DNA of 64,000 bases from Lagopus muta. Lineage: Eukaryota; Chordata; Aves; Galliformes; Phasianidae. The notes below the pieces were generated by a model. The model was not told the DNA's origin, searched no databases, and saw only the letters and a program-made list of their open reading frames with translations. Numbering within the stretch: position 1 is the first letter of the stretch; each line of letters opens with the position of its first letter. The DNA lies in NCBI RefSeq assembly GCF_023343835.1, contig NC_064437.1:19959501-20023500 (forward strand), written 5' to 3'. Both the position numbers and the translations under genes were made by a program. Shown here piece by piece: positions 14,827 to 27,059 of the stretch.

Positions 14827-17800
14827 TTTCTTTTGAGTGATTCATAAAGACCTTAGGCCCAAGGCTGGGAACGTCTGTCAGGAAACAGAACTGAGAGGCA
14901 AAAACAACCCAAAATGCCCCAAGCTCACACAGTCCAAAGCAGCAGCCACTGAGGCAGAAGGATGCAGAGGAAGGAGAGCCCCATCTCTGGTTTACTCGTG
15001 TGACCCAGCTGTGGGGAAAGAAGCAATTCCTCTCTACTCTCACCTCCAGATTACAGAGCTTGCAGGCACAACGTGATTCTCAGAGGTATGGGTTTATTCC
15101 TAGCAAAAGAGGTCTCACTTGTCACACTGCAACGTGCCTGTCTTGGGCTCCCAGGTATTCTCCTGTGTAGGGGGGAGGAGAAACTACTTCATGAATCTGC
15201 CCCCTGACAGCAGTGCTGTCAGCACAGAGGCAGCTGCTGTGATTAAAATAGCATAGGAGAGGAACCCACTGAGCTCCTTACAAGCTTCTTAAGTCTGATT
15301 GCCAGTTACAAACCTTGTACACTGTTGCAGCAGGGTGACGACATGTAATTAACAATTAGGGACGTTAGCAGTGCTGCAAAATTTGCACACGTTCAACAGC
15401 TACATCTCACACAGGAAGTGAGAGTTTAATTTGACACTTCAGAACAAGGCTTGAAGTTGTGGCTACTGTTAAGGGTGCTTGACCTTTGAAATCTTCTGAT
15501 TATTAAGCTCTGTTTTCAGATACTTGTAACACAACCCAACATTAATTATCTAAACCTAATTTCTACATTATTGAACGCTGACTGCAGACCAGTCTGTTTA
15601 TCTAGGCAAGATTGTTCCCTCCCCCTTTATAAAAATGGAATTAAGAAAACCTCATTTATCATGTTAAAATATATCTATAGTGATACATCTCCTCTTGAGT
15701 TGTACTTAATAGGCTCGAACATTAAAGATTTTTGCATGCCAGTACCAATGCAAATTATAAAGATATAGGCTACTCCCAAAATAATACATCCTACTCATTT
15801 CCATGTTGACTACAACAAATATAAAGAGCACAATAACACTATCCAGTAGAGCAAGTCCTCAACTACAAAACACTGTTTTTCAACACAGTCACCACCAGTA
15901 GCTACAAATTTCCACCAACAACAATAGCAAGGTTGTAAAGTCCTAAGCCACGACACGAGAGAAGAAGCCCAAATGCAACAGCTACAGAAATAAAGAAGGT
16001 ACTTACATTAGGAAAGCCTCATATAGATAGGGATCTCCAGCAAGATACCCTCACCTCCACTGCCAATCCTTAAATGAGATCTGGGAAGGAATTAATCCTG
16101 GCTCCAGCCCTTCTGGTCACTCAAGGACATTGCATGCACCTGAGCTCCCCTGGGTTGGCCCTGCCTTCCCACCAGGTGCTCAATCACTGATTCAAGCCCC
16201 AACTTAGCATTTCCGCTGCAGACAAACAAGAGCCTGTGTGCCACACTCATAACAATCTGCACCAGTGGAGGTAAACTGCTGTTTTACAGCTGCAGTGATG
16301 GCATAGTTGCTAGGATAATATTGCCTATGCAGTCCAATTTTGCCTGTGCTCACATCCACCATTTGGTCTCCATCGGTGTTCAGCAAGCATCAGTGAATGT
16401 CAATGAAGGAAATTATTTGTGCATGGAGGAATTCAGTGACACACCTTTGCTTCATTTCCATTTAAGACACGATTTTGTCAGATTGCCCCTCTGCTTGTCT
16501 GTCACATGGCAACTAAACATAACTGAATATCGGTGGGAACGTTTAGCTTCTACTGCCATATCACCAACGTCTGCCTCTGATGTCATAGGCCAACATAATA
16601 AAATAGGAGGCTTTCCTTTTGGAGCAGCCCTCACATACTTATAATCTGCATGTAACACTGGAAAGGTTGGAAAAACAAGGATACAGACAAGTGCCAACTA
16701 CTCACTTCCAAGGCTACAAAATTTCCCAGCCTCATAGACACATCATTGATTAATCACTTCATACAGGTTTTCTTGTTGCTGCTGAAACTACTGGCTTGTT
16801 TTGGACACATGGTGTCAGGCTAGAGATGTTAGAAATACCATAAATCTGAAATGCGAATGTACTTTCCACTATGTAGGATTCCTACAACCAAATACATCAC
16901 CCATGTTACTTCTATCTCAAGCCAAGACTAGCAAGGGCAAAACACAGTCTTTTATTGACTTTAGTGCTTAGTCCATTAAGTTTCCTGCTTTCTCTGTCTC
17001 CAAAGCCAAACATAGGCTGATGGCACCATCCTGGATTTTATTTTGCAATATTCTGAGCCCACTCTCACACAGAAGAAGCACAGCATGGGCTCTGAGTCCT
17101 CTCCAAGGCAAGGATGCTCATTACTCACCAGCTGTCTGACAACGGGGGTAATTGCTTTTCATTTTTAAACATATGGTGATGGGCAAACCGAGCTCACACA
17201 AGCTTCTGCTCAGCCTCTGGGGAAGAAGAGGAAAAACACTCTGTGCTCTTTGCCAAAATGTTTTAGATGCAAAGCGGGGCATGAGCAGACCTGAGCAATG
17301 ACTAAAGCCCTCACAGGCCAGCCGTGCAGACAAGAAAAACAACCCTTGAGTTACAGATTTTTCAACCACTGATAGGAAAGCAAGCAAATACACTCTGCTG
17401 CAAATAGAATCTATTCTTATTATATATGACCCAGAGATCACATTTTTTAAGGGATGAATGGCTCTTGTCAGAACCATTTCTAGTGGTTCAAAACCCACAG
17501 AATTATCAAAGAATCCAGATTTTACTCAGTTTATTCTGTTGTTCCCACATAGCACAAGTGAGCAAAACCAGCACACTTTAAGTTGTTTTGATCAGATCTG
17601 GCACAACTTCTTGCAGCTCAAAGGCAGCTGCAGCAGCATCCCTAAAAAGCACAGAGCAGTTCCCCTCCCATGTCCTGGGCACAGCACAAGGACAGTGCAC
17701 CGATCTCATAATTCCTATTAACACTGTGACAGCACCCAAGGTCAGAAGACAAGCAGCATAGTTCCTATTTGTGGTCTAAAGAAAGATGGTATCACTTAGG

Positions 17801-20800
17801 GGGCAAAGACATTTTTCAGTTTTCTTGTATAGTTGCTTTTAAATGTAAAAGCAAACATTAAGGATCCGACCAGAACAGATTCAAAAATACCACAAGGAAA
17901 AAAGAAAAGAAAAAAAAAAAAAACCTGGAGAAAAAGAGTTGCAGTATCTACCTTGGGTACAATCCAACTAACATGGAAGTGTTGTTGTATCTAGGGCAGT
18001 GGAAAAACATCCATTCAGGACTCAAGGCACCCAACCACGAATGAGCACTGCAGGCTGCCAGAAGCACACTGTTGGCAGAGCATCCCTTTACAGCACAGCA
18101 CACCTTCACACCCAGCCTGCCCCGCAGCCACTGCTGGGCCTGGCACCGCTGATGGCTCACAGCCTTAAGGCTCAGCAAAACGTTTGCATGCTGTGGTTTT
18201 AATGCCAAATCACAAGTGAGACAAGGACAGATCCTGCCTGCCTGCCAGCTCACATAAGGAAACCGTGACAGGGTGCAGGAACACCACCCAAGTCCTAGTT
18301 TCCAAAACTCTGAAGAATGGAGAGGGCAGAGAAAGATGAGAATGCTGATACACCATCACGACTGAAAGACTAAGAAAGGTAGTGGCACTGCTGCTGTCCC
18401 ATAAAGCAACCTACCTTGAATTTCATGACTGTGCTTCATGAAGGCTAAGTGATATTGGGAAGAATGCAGAATAAAAACTAAGATAGTACTGATAGCTTAG
18501 CCAGGAAGTCCTCATCAATTCTCTCTCTGCTGGCACAGGAAACATGGGTTCGTAAGGAATCAGTTCAATTGGGTAGCTGCTAAGCATCTGAGAAACAGAG
18601 AGACACTTAGATCTGCAGTGCTACAGAGATAACTGTTTATAGCAGCACCACTAGATAAATATAAAATTTGTTATACCAGCTGGATTCTATTATGTAGGTA
18701 CAAAGTTCATTAATCAGTGAGATTGAATCATTTTAATAATCTTAGGAAACAAATTAAATGGTTGTTTTTCTGATTACTGAGTCCACATACTTCTCATTTG
18801 TTCTGGTTGGCAGCACTGCAACCTTCCAGTTAGGAGCCTGTTTGCACTATTAGATCTATTGAATAGATGTCAAAAAATATATAGCCTTACATGTAAGTTT
18901 AAAACGCATGTGTTCCTTAATGGCACATTATAAGTTAATCTAAATAATGGGATTTATTTTTTCTCTTAAACCAGACTTCAAACACAATGTTCTGTAAATG
19001 AGAAAGTTACTCCTATGTAGAAAATTCACATCAATATGCTGAGTTTATTACAGAACAGCTCACTGGAAATTAACTGGGTACTAATCTTTTAATACTGCAG
19101 CTGATCCTTGGTCAACCCGTTACAGGAGCAAATTGCCATTCCCAGCTGTGCCACACCATAAGAGGATAAACATCAGAGTGGCTGGGCCTTAGGAACCTAT
19201 TTCAAGTCTATCTGCTCAGTCTTTCACAGCTAATCAGAGCAATGCTAATGGAAGAAAAGCTGCCAGAGGGGAAGATACGTGAATATGAATGTGATTTAAT
19301 GCTATAGCGCAGTATAAAACAAATCATATATTAAGACACTGAAAACTCAACATTTAAACCCTGGAGAATTAAGAGAAATGAGAAACGAACAGTGCCCAAG
19401 CACTCATTTCAGCAAGACTCAGAGGCCCAGAACTATGGCAATCCAGGCTTAAGTACATCCCAGGCTGTTCTTCCTCACTCAAATAAAGCCGTGGCAGAGC
19501 TCAGGCAGCCCTCAGTGCTCCACTTCTTTCTGAAAAGGCCTCTGGGGCTCCCGCAGCTGAGCTGGCAGTGCCAGCCAGAGTTGCTGATGCGTTCGGGAAC
19601 CCAAATGTCTTTGGCTCTCACCAGCTGCTACATAAGCTACATTTCTACTGGAGCGAGTTGCACTCAGCACTTTCTTTATGCTCACCCACTCTCATTCCAC
19701 AGATGCTTTTTCTCTTTCAGTCTCTTCAGCTTTCATTCTCACTTGCACTTACCTACCTTCTGCTTCCTTCCCAATTTCAAGATGACTACTCCAGGTCACC
19801 TGAGTGAAAGCCCTCTGTGCCCACAGAGTCCTCTGTTAACTGTGTGATCCTACTCCATGTTAGAGGACAGGATTTGTCCCATATCTCTGCTCCTTGCCTT
19901 GTCACTCCATGCCCCAAATTTTTCAGCTGCATCCAGTAAGAATTACCTGGGCTTGCTGGGGGCTGACTGACACCTAAACAACATCTGTTAAGTGTTAAAC
20001 ATCATTTCCCATCTCGCTTACATGGTGTTGCGACTTATGCTGTCGGTTGCTGCTAGAATTACTAATGGTGCAGACTGTAGGGAGAGCAGGGGAGAGGAGA
20101 AGCTTAACAGATGACTGATGAGAACTGGGAAGTGGTGTTAACCATAGAAACAAATGAGTGTATTTGAGAATCACTAATAAATCAGGTAGTGATGCTTTTC
20201 AAGTCTTACCCCAGCAACAGATTTAAAGGTGGTACTGCAGAACCTTGTTCCTCATTAGCCCTATCAGCTCTTCCTTTGCCCAGAAGCTACTCCTCAGGAT
20301 GGATTAGCATTACACGGGATGGTTGTGTTCTGTTTTTTTGTTTGTTTAACTCAGCAGCTCCATCAACATCTCTCCAAAGATGAGCCAAAGTAGATTCATC
20401 TTTAACCTTTCTTTCTACTAAGGAAAAATTCGACCCCATCTGAGAACAGTTTGAGAGCAGCCAAGTTAAAAGTACTTAAAGCAAGAGCCACTCTGCCGCT
20501 CCCTATGTAAATGGAGGGTGCTCCCATACTTCTGCTGATAACATTGGGATGACCAGAATACCCCTCTGAAACCACAGCAAGTCCTTCCTCTTCTTGCTGA
20601 TTCCTCTGCAAGACCAGGAGGAAGGATGGTCTTGTGGCTCGCAGAGGGCTGGCTGTCAGCATGCACAGCTGCTATTCCTGGTGGTCACTGACTTCTCTTG
20701 TGACTTCTGCAAAGTTACCTAACTTCTCCATCCACTAAACTGCCTGCCTGCTGTAAGCACAGTGTGTAGCTCAGTGTTGTGCTTTAGTTTAAATGCCACC

Positions 20801-22849
20801 GGAAAACTTCATGGCTTGGGGTACACGAGAAGTGTCATAGTTTAACTTTTGTCTTTAGTATAGAATTATTTAGTATAGTTTTACTTCTCTTCAAGCAAAA
20901 TTTTCATCAGATGTGCAGTACCTTAATCTCCACATGTACCTCGTTAAGACACAGAGACAGCTTTTCAAATGTCATTATTCTGCATTGCCCGGGGGAGGAA
21001 TGTGGCAAACATCCAAAGGAAGCAGATCCAGAACCACTTCTGCTTCACTTTCATAGTTAAGGTCACTTTCAAGAAGGGAGATAGCAGCATCATTAGTACA
21101 TGTTTCTTACAAGCCTACCTCCAGGCAGCTGCTGTCAGATAAATTGTCCACATAAAACAATTACTGCAAGTTTTCAATGTCTGTCATTTAATTCTGATAG
21201 ATTATCCCAAGATACCACCGGCACTGCAATCTGTGCCTGGCTAAGGGAGGTGATTTACATGGCCCCAACGAAACAAAAGCTGTGCCAGTACACGTTCCTT
21301 TGATTACTTACCAGTGATAACACTGACTTTGACAGAAAGCCAACCTTTGCAGGCCCTTTGTGACAGTGCTCACCTGGAAAGTTGCCTGCAAAGGCAACAC
21401 AGAAGGAGGCAACATATTGCCATGTTTTTTTTAAATATTTACTACAGGTTACAAATGATTGTTCTTAATGATTTGAATTCCACAGAAACTGACAAAGGCA
21501 TCAGGAAGGTTTCAACTCATAGTCCTCAAGCACCACCTTATTCATTATCAAGCTAAAAGCGGCAGCTCCCTAAACAAGGAGTAGGGAAATTTCTTCCATC
21601 TTGACATTAAAGTTAAAACATTACTCTAAACAAATACTCAGGCAACCTTGAATTATAAAACTGTAATCAAATTCAGACTTCCTGTACACATCCTAAATCA
21701 AAAAATAAAAAATTCAGCAGTTCACCTGAATCTGGAGTTGGAAATACATTAAGTTCCAGAGAGAAAGATGCTTATAATTTCAAGAACACACATTAGAGAT
21801 ACAATTCCTATCATTATTTCTCCTTCCATCATCGCTTTTTCTCCCTCCCTCTGGCACTGCACAGTTCACGGGCTGCTATAACAACACAACAGAAGATGTC
21901 ACTCCAGTCTATCGCAGAGATTTTTATCAGCAATGTATCGATCACCATTATCTATGTTTTGCCATGCAGTTTCACCAGCAGTTCATATTAAATAAAGCTA
22001 TTGAGCATCAAATTACAGGTTTCTATTCATGTCCTGATTTCCTATGTATCAGCAAGGTGCCATTAAAATCCGTAACAGCCTGCTGCCTTTTGTTATTCAG
22101 CATCTTCAAGCAAAATGATCTCAGACCTGTTGCAGAGGTTGTAATCTGGCAATATTCATGGAGCTACTATGCTACAATGCAAAGCTTTTTTCTTTTTTCC
22201 AACATAAAATTAGAGCCAGCAGCAGTTCACCTCTCTTTTCCCTGCTGCACTAAACTCCTTTTCACTCCATCTCATCAGCTCTTGTTTTTTTCACCTCTCC
22301 TTTCCAGAACATCACCCATTCTACGAAGAACACACACACACAGTGCTGCTGTGAGCATCTTTATCACACCCAGCCTGCAGGCCCAGCAGCTCTGTCCTTA
22401 GGGAAGTACTTTTTTTCCAACTCTTTATTCTTCATCTTTGTTCAGTTTTAGTCACTTTTTATGTGAGTCCCACATTAAACAGTTGCGTTGTAAATCCTGT
22501 GAATGTTTGTAATCCATGTGCTAATAGGATATAGTTGGAAGTAAAGGGAAAACATATAACTATAAGCTGCAAATAGTTCCTCTGAACTCCTGGGGATGAA
22601 GATGCCCCGTTGGCTCATTACCACACCGCTAACATGGCAAGCTCCAGCCCAGGTACCTCTACACAGAGCAAACCATGTGGAAGTCAGCTTCTGACCCCCG
22701 GGAACCCTCCAGAACATCTCACATTTGCATCTTAGATGCTGGGTTATGTCTTACAGCACAGTGGTAAACACAAACATCAGGAATTACTCAAAGGCAATGT
22801 ACGTGTTTGGAACAGCAGTGCGCGCCAAGGCAGCACCCAGCCGTTCTCT

Positions 22850-23450
22850 GAAGGCCTTCTCTGGGCTGTGGAGGGGCCGCACGTTGCACAGGGCTGCGGA
22901 GAGCCAAAGCGTTGGGAGAGTTGTGCTGCTGAAGGACCACGACAGGGCTTGTACTCTGTCCTTGCTTATCTTATTGCTAAGCGACTCTCAGCAGCGGTAG
23001 ACGGTGTATGAAACACGTTGCCATAGATTGGATTTATTCGATTCTTACGTAGCAGCTCGAGCAATAGGAAGCCCTCGGGCTCTCGCTTCGATCCCACCGC
23101 CCCTTACAGAGCAACGGCCGCGGGTATCCGCGCTGCCTGCTGCGGGGCCGAGCTTTTTGCCGCAGCTCTCCCCGCGACCAGGAATGCTTTGAACCCTTCC
23201 TTTACTTTCCGCTGCCCGTGGGCGTCGGGCACGGCGCCCCCCTGCAGCGCGCGCGCCTGAGCTCCCACCGCCCCAACCTGACGGGGCGGCCTGGCGCCCT
23301 CTGGCGGACGGCGAGGGAACTGCCGGCACAGCGCCGAGCGACCCGCGGCCCCAGGGGCGTTCGCAGAGCGGTTCGAGGAGAAAAGGAAGAAGTCCCGGTG
23401 CGGAGACACTTCAGCTGTCCAGACGCTGCAGCTTTCTGCTTCCCTTGAGA
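22850..23450. promoter_or_regulatory. Orphan CpG island, probable promoter or regulatory element
   Basis: A hand count gives about 44 CpG dinucleotides in 23041-23400, while the surrounding kilobases are CpG-poor. No coding exon is recognisable on either strand; in particular the VAV3 first exon (MEPWKQ...) expected from synteny is absent. On the minus strand, plausible splice donors exist (TCT|GTAAGG at 23107-23102 and TAC|GTAAGA at 23048-23043). That would suit a leftward noncoding first exon or a remote 5' exon of VAV3. A CTCF-type motif lies inside. Confidence 0.6.
23292..23308 (-). promoter_or_regulatory. CTCF-type binding motif
   Basis: Reading the minus strand, the 17 bases match the vertebrate CTCF core (CCGCCAGAGGGCGCCA), an almost perfect fit to CCASCAGRGGGCGCY. 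It sits in the middle of the orphan CpG island. The match was made by eye; occupancy is unknown. Confidence 0.6.
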
Positions 23451-26400
23451 TTCAGCAGCAAAAGGGCGGGTTCTGAACCTTCTTCTCCAGCTCTGTAAAC
23501 AGCTTTCACTTGCACAGAGATTGCAACAGAAGAATGGAGACATCCCTGCCTACCCAACCGGAGGAATGACCAGAGCCCATAATCAGCCAAGAAGCCACAC
23601 TCCTCTCCCGAGGTGGAAGCCTGTCCTTAAGATTCCTTTGGATGTATCCCAGCCTGCTCTGGAACACAATTGCTTTCCTGGTTAACATCAGAGTTTGTGC
23701 ACTGCAGTATCATTCACCTCACACTGAAGGAGCAAACAGCTCCACAAACAAAGCTGTGTTACTTGAGCAAGTACTGCTGAGCCGTGATTTCCTTTTATCA
23801 GAACAGGAGGTGCACAGCAGCACAACACCAGGCTGCACACCACAGCAGCACAGCCCCACAGCCAAACCCAACCGCAGAGGAACAGAGCAGGAGCAGAGGG
23901 TGGGAGGAGACACACAGAGGAGCAGAAGCAGGGCTGATAGAAATCTGCCCGTGGGATCACATCTTCCTGCCATGGTGTCACACTATGGAGATGATGAGTG
24001 CCATCAGATTACTGTCCAAAGGCCTCACAGTGAAACACGGATGTTAACCATGTAACTACCCTCCTATCTGCAGGAACAGATGAGAATTCCAAGCAAATCT
24101 TCCTCTTTATCCCTTTTCCCCAAGGCTAGAGAAAGTACGGAAGTCCAGAGCAACTACAAACTAAAAGCAGATACTCCTTATGGGATTAGTGAGCAGTATT
24201 TGATGTCTAAGTCAAAGTAACTTCAAGGGGACAGCGGTGCCCAGGAATGGTGCAGAAGCGCTCCTGCTCTGGCTCCAATTCCCTGTAGAGAAATGCAACA
24301 CTGCACTCACGTCTCTTCCTGTGGCACACAGGAGACAATCTTCTGCCAAAGCCAGGCTGACTGGTAAAAGCAAATGAAATATTTATGAGTCAGATGTATC
24401 CGATATGCACACTGCCCCACATTCATTAGTGCAGATACTTCTGGGGCTGGGTTACAGTCAGGGGACACATTACTGCCACCCCCAGCAGCAGAAGGGCAAA
24501 CAGAAGTTTGGGGGGACCCCATTTTCTGACCACCCCAGCACAACCTGACTGATTTCTCTTAACTCTTTCCTAACATCTTGCTCGTAACATAAGTAGCTCA
24601 CAGTGATGATGGACGAGTCACAACTTGGTAACTTTCTTCACCACATGGTCAGAAGTTGCAATTTCTTCCCTAGTGAAGCCTTTGCAAGATTGGCCCTATT
24701 AGGGAAAAATAAGAAGCTACACACTTGGGAAAGGAACACTAAAGCACAGCTCTTCCCTCTGTACTGCGAACAACCTTGGAGCTGACAGTAGAAACCTTAT
24801 CAGCAATTGACCAAATGTGAACGACTCCCTCTAGTACTTATGGGACAAAGGTAACCCTTTTTATCTGTTTCTTTTCAAAAGGATGGCTTCAGACGTACAG
24901 ACAGAATCAAGACAGCGATCTGTAGCACCACTGAAAAAGAGCTTATAAACAGGAGGGAGACAGACTTTTACACAGTTTGGTAGTGACAGAATGAAGAATA
25001 ACTTCAAGTAGGAGAGGGGAGATTTAGGTTAGATACGGTCAGCATGAGAGATGAGGAATGAAGGAAACCCTCTAAGCTGTAGAACTGCCTGGGTTTCCTT
25101 CTCAAGAGGCACAAAGGGATAAAATACAGCTGCTGAGAGTTACCCCAACAGCTGAGAGAGGAAGATGAACAGCAGCTGCTATAACCACTTGTTCTTCCAG
25201 GTGCAAAAGAGGAGAATCAAATGATTACAGATTTTTATCAGAGAAAAATCCCAATATATGAAATACAGCAAAATGATTTTTAGATGCCTTTAGGGCCTTC
25301 TCTCACGACCTGGTAGCCACCAAGCACATCTCACTCTCTCCAACAGTAAATCAAGAAGAAAATGACACTGAATGGCAACCTTGCAACATAGTCACTGTTG
25401 CATTTTTTTCCTTCAGTTGAAACCGCTGGCTTTCACTCAAGCATACGCTTGCCTTCACAAAAGGTGAAAGAACAGAGAGGATAGTCCAAGGCCTGAACTC
25501 AGAAGTCAAGGTGCTAAGCACCAATGAATACAAAACATAAAGCTCTGAGTGAAACGTGGTTTGTGCAAATCAGCCAGCTGCCACTGGTTGTACATGGAAG
25601 GCTTCCTTCAGAGCATCGCTAACATAACACGGGCTTCCAGCACTGCAGGGGATCTCACAGGGTTTATTTAAATACATTATTTGGCCTCCAGGATGCAGCC
25701 TGCTCAACAGGGAGAGGAAACATATTATAATCAGACTTCCGTCATATGCTCCAATATGCTGATTGGCTCCACAGCAGGAAAGGCATACATTTAATTCCTA
25801 CAATTAGATATAATCAGAGTATTAGACTAGGATGGGAGTGGTAGACAGGAGGTAATGAGTTGTGTCAAACACATAGGTAGGCTGTAAAGAGAAGAGTATT
25901 TGCTAAGAAGTCCAAAGGTGGAGACGAGAGGGGGCTGGACTTTGTCCAGAGATGCTATACATTTTCAAGCGATGTGTCCATAAAACAAATCAGTGACGGC
26001 ACCATGATGCTGTTACAAGTCTTACATGTGGCAAGAAGTCTTCTACTTGCCCTCAATTATAGTGTTTTGATGTTGTGAAGAGCTAACATAACCCTCAGTG
26101 CAGACCTTGATCCAGGTTGATCCCAGCATTGTTGAGGAATATGTAAATGTAGTATTCAGCAAACGTAATCAGGTGACGTTGTACCAACTGTTAGTCAGCT
26201 ATACACTGGTAAAGAAGCTTTCTACACACCAGCAGAGTTCACTGGACTTTTACATTTAAAAAGCATTTTGAGAGAAGGGGGGAAAAAAGGGGCTATTTTC
26301 TATTTCAAATTATTTTCATTAAAACATGGACACAGGAGTTGATATGAGCATGGATTTTATCCCTACCTTAAAGCAGAGATGATGACTCTTGCTTTCTGTA

Positions 26401-26595
26401 ATTCACACTGAAGTGCACTGCGCCTACACACTGTGTTAATTCACAATGCCACAATCACAACTAGAAGTATGGCTCAAATGGGTTTGTGCTTCATCATCAC
26501 CAACTTTTTCCCTTGCTGCAAAGGTAACTCCAAGGAATTAACTCAGATGTTTCATCTACACAACTTTTCCTCCTCTCAAAGCAGTATTAGAATAC

Positions 26596-26612
26596 AACAG
26601 TAGATGGCGCTG
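26596..26612 (+). promoter_or_regulatory. Second CTCF-type binding motif
   Basis: The sequence around CAGTAGATGGCGCTG fits the CTCF core with the AGATGGCGC variant, in plus orientation. It lies 3.3 kb right of the motif in the CpG island and points the opposite way. The flanking sequence is ordinary AT-rich DNA. Confidence 0.45.
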
Positions 26613-27013
26613 CTCGAATTCAATGTGAAGCCATGCATTTCCTCCACACACATCAGAGGGGACTGCTGAGGCTCACCAAGGAGACCGGTTCATACATGAA
26701 CCAATTAGTAATGATTGAAAACATCCTGTGTTTGCTTTATGAGTGCTTCCTTGCAAGTGCTCAAGCAAGTGCTCAACCATGGGTCAAATGTTAGCAAAAT
26801 GCTGAGTGTAAGATGACAAATCTATCCATTCAAAAGGTCATCTACTGCACCTTTCACCATTGTTTTTGCCTCACCCTATTTCCAAGGAATACTAGACATT
26901 CTTTTTTTTACGTGAGCTTTACGTGAGTCTACAGGGCACAAAACAGTCTGGATTTTAGTTTGTGTACTACCAACATTGTTTAAGAGAACCTAATGGCTAC
27001 TTCAACCTCATAG

Positions 27014-27059
27014 TGTCAGCGAGCAGAGGGAATGTCTGTCAGTGAGCAGAGGAAATGTC
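27014..27059 (+). repeat. Two-copy tandem repeat, 23-bp unit
   Basis: TGTCAGCGAGCAGAGGGAATG plus TC is followed directly by a second copy differing at two positions. It is a local tandem duplication with no coding context. Confidence 0.85.

Larger units (their letters stand above)
1..22849. other. Gene-poor stretch, no coding exon recognised
   Basis: I found no frame with recognisable protein similarity, no tRNA or rRNA and no clear CR1 fragment in these 22.8 kb. It holds a 30-base poly-A tract (7876-7905), a C13 tract (14814-14826) and a palindromic homeodomain-type site (5602-5628). Moderately GC-rich patches occur near 4.8-5.1, 6.0-6.2 and 7.55-7.85 kb. By synteny this should be upstream of, or within an upstream intron of, VAV3, but no VAV3 exon was identified. 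Confidence 0.5.

Noticed and set aside
19392-19847. 151-codon open frame on the plus strand
   Set aside because: No recognisable motif, no splice or promoter context, and an overlapping frame of similar quality; treated as chance.
23045-23543. VAV3 first coding exon in the orphan CpG island
   Set aside because: VAV3 is expected nearby by synteny, but no frame encodes the MEPWKQCAQW-type calponin-homology start on either strand.
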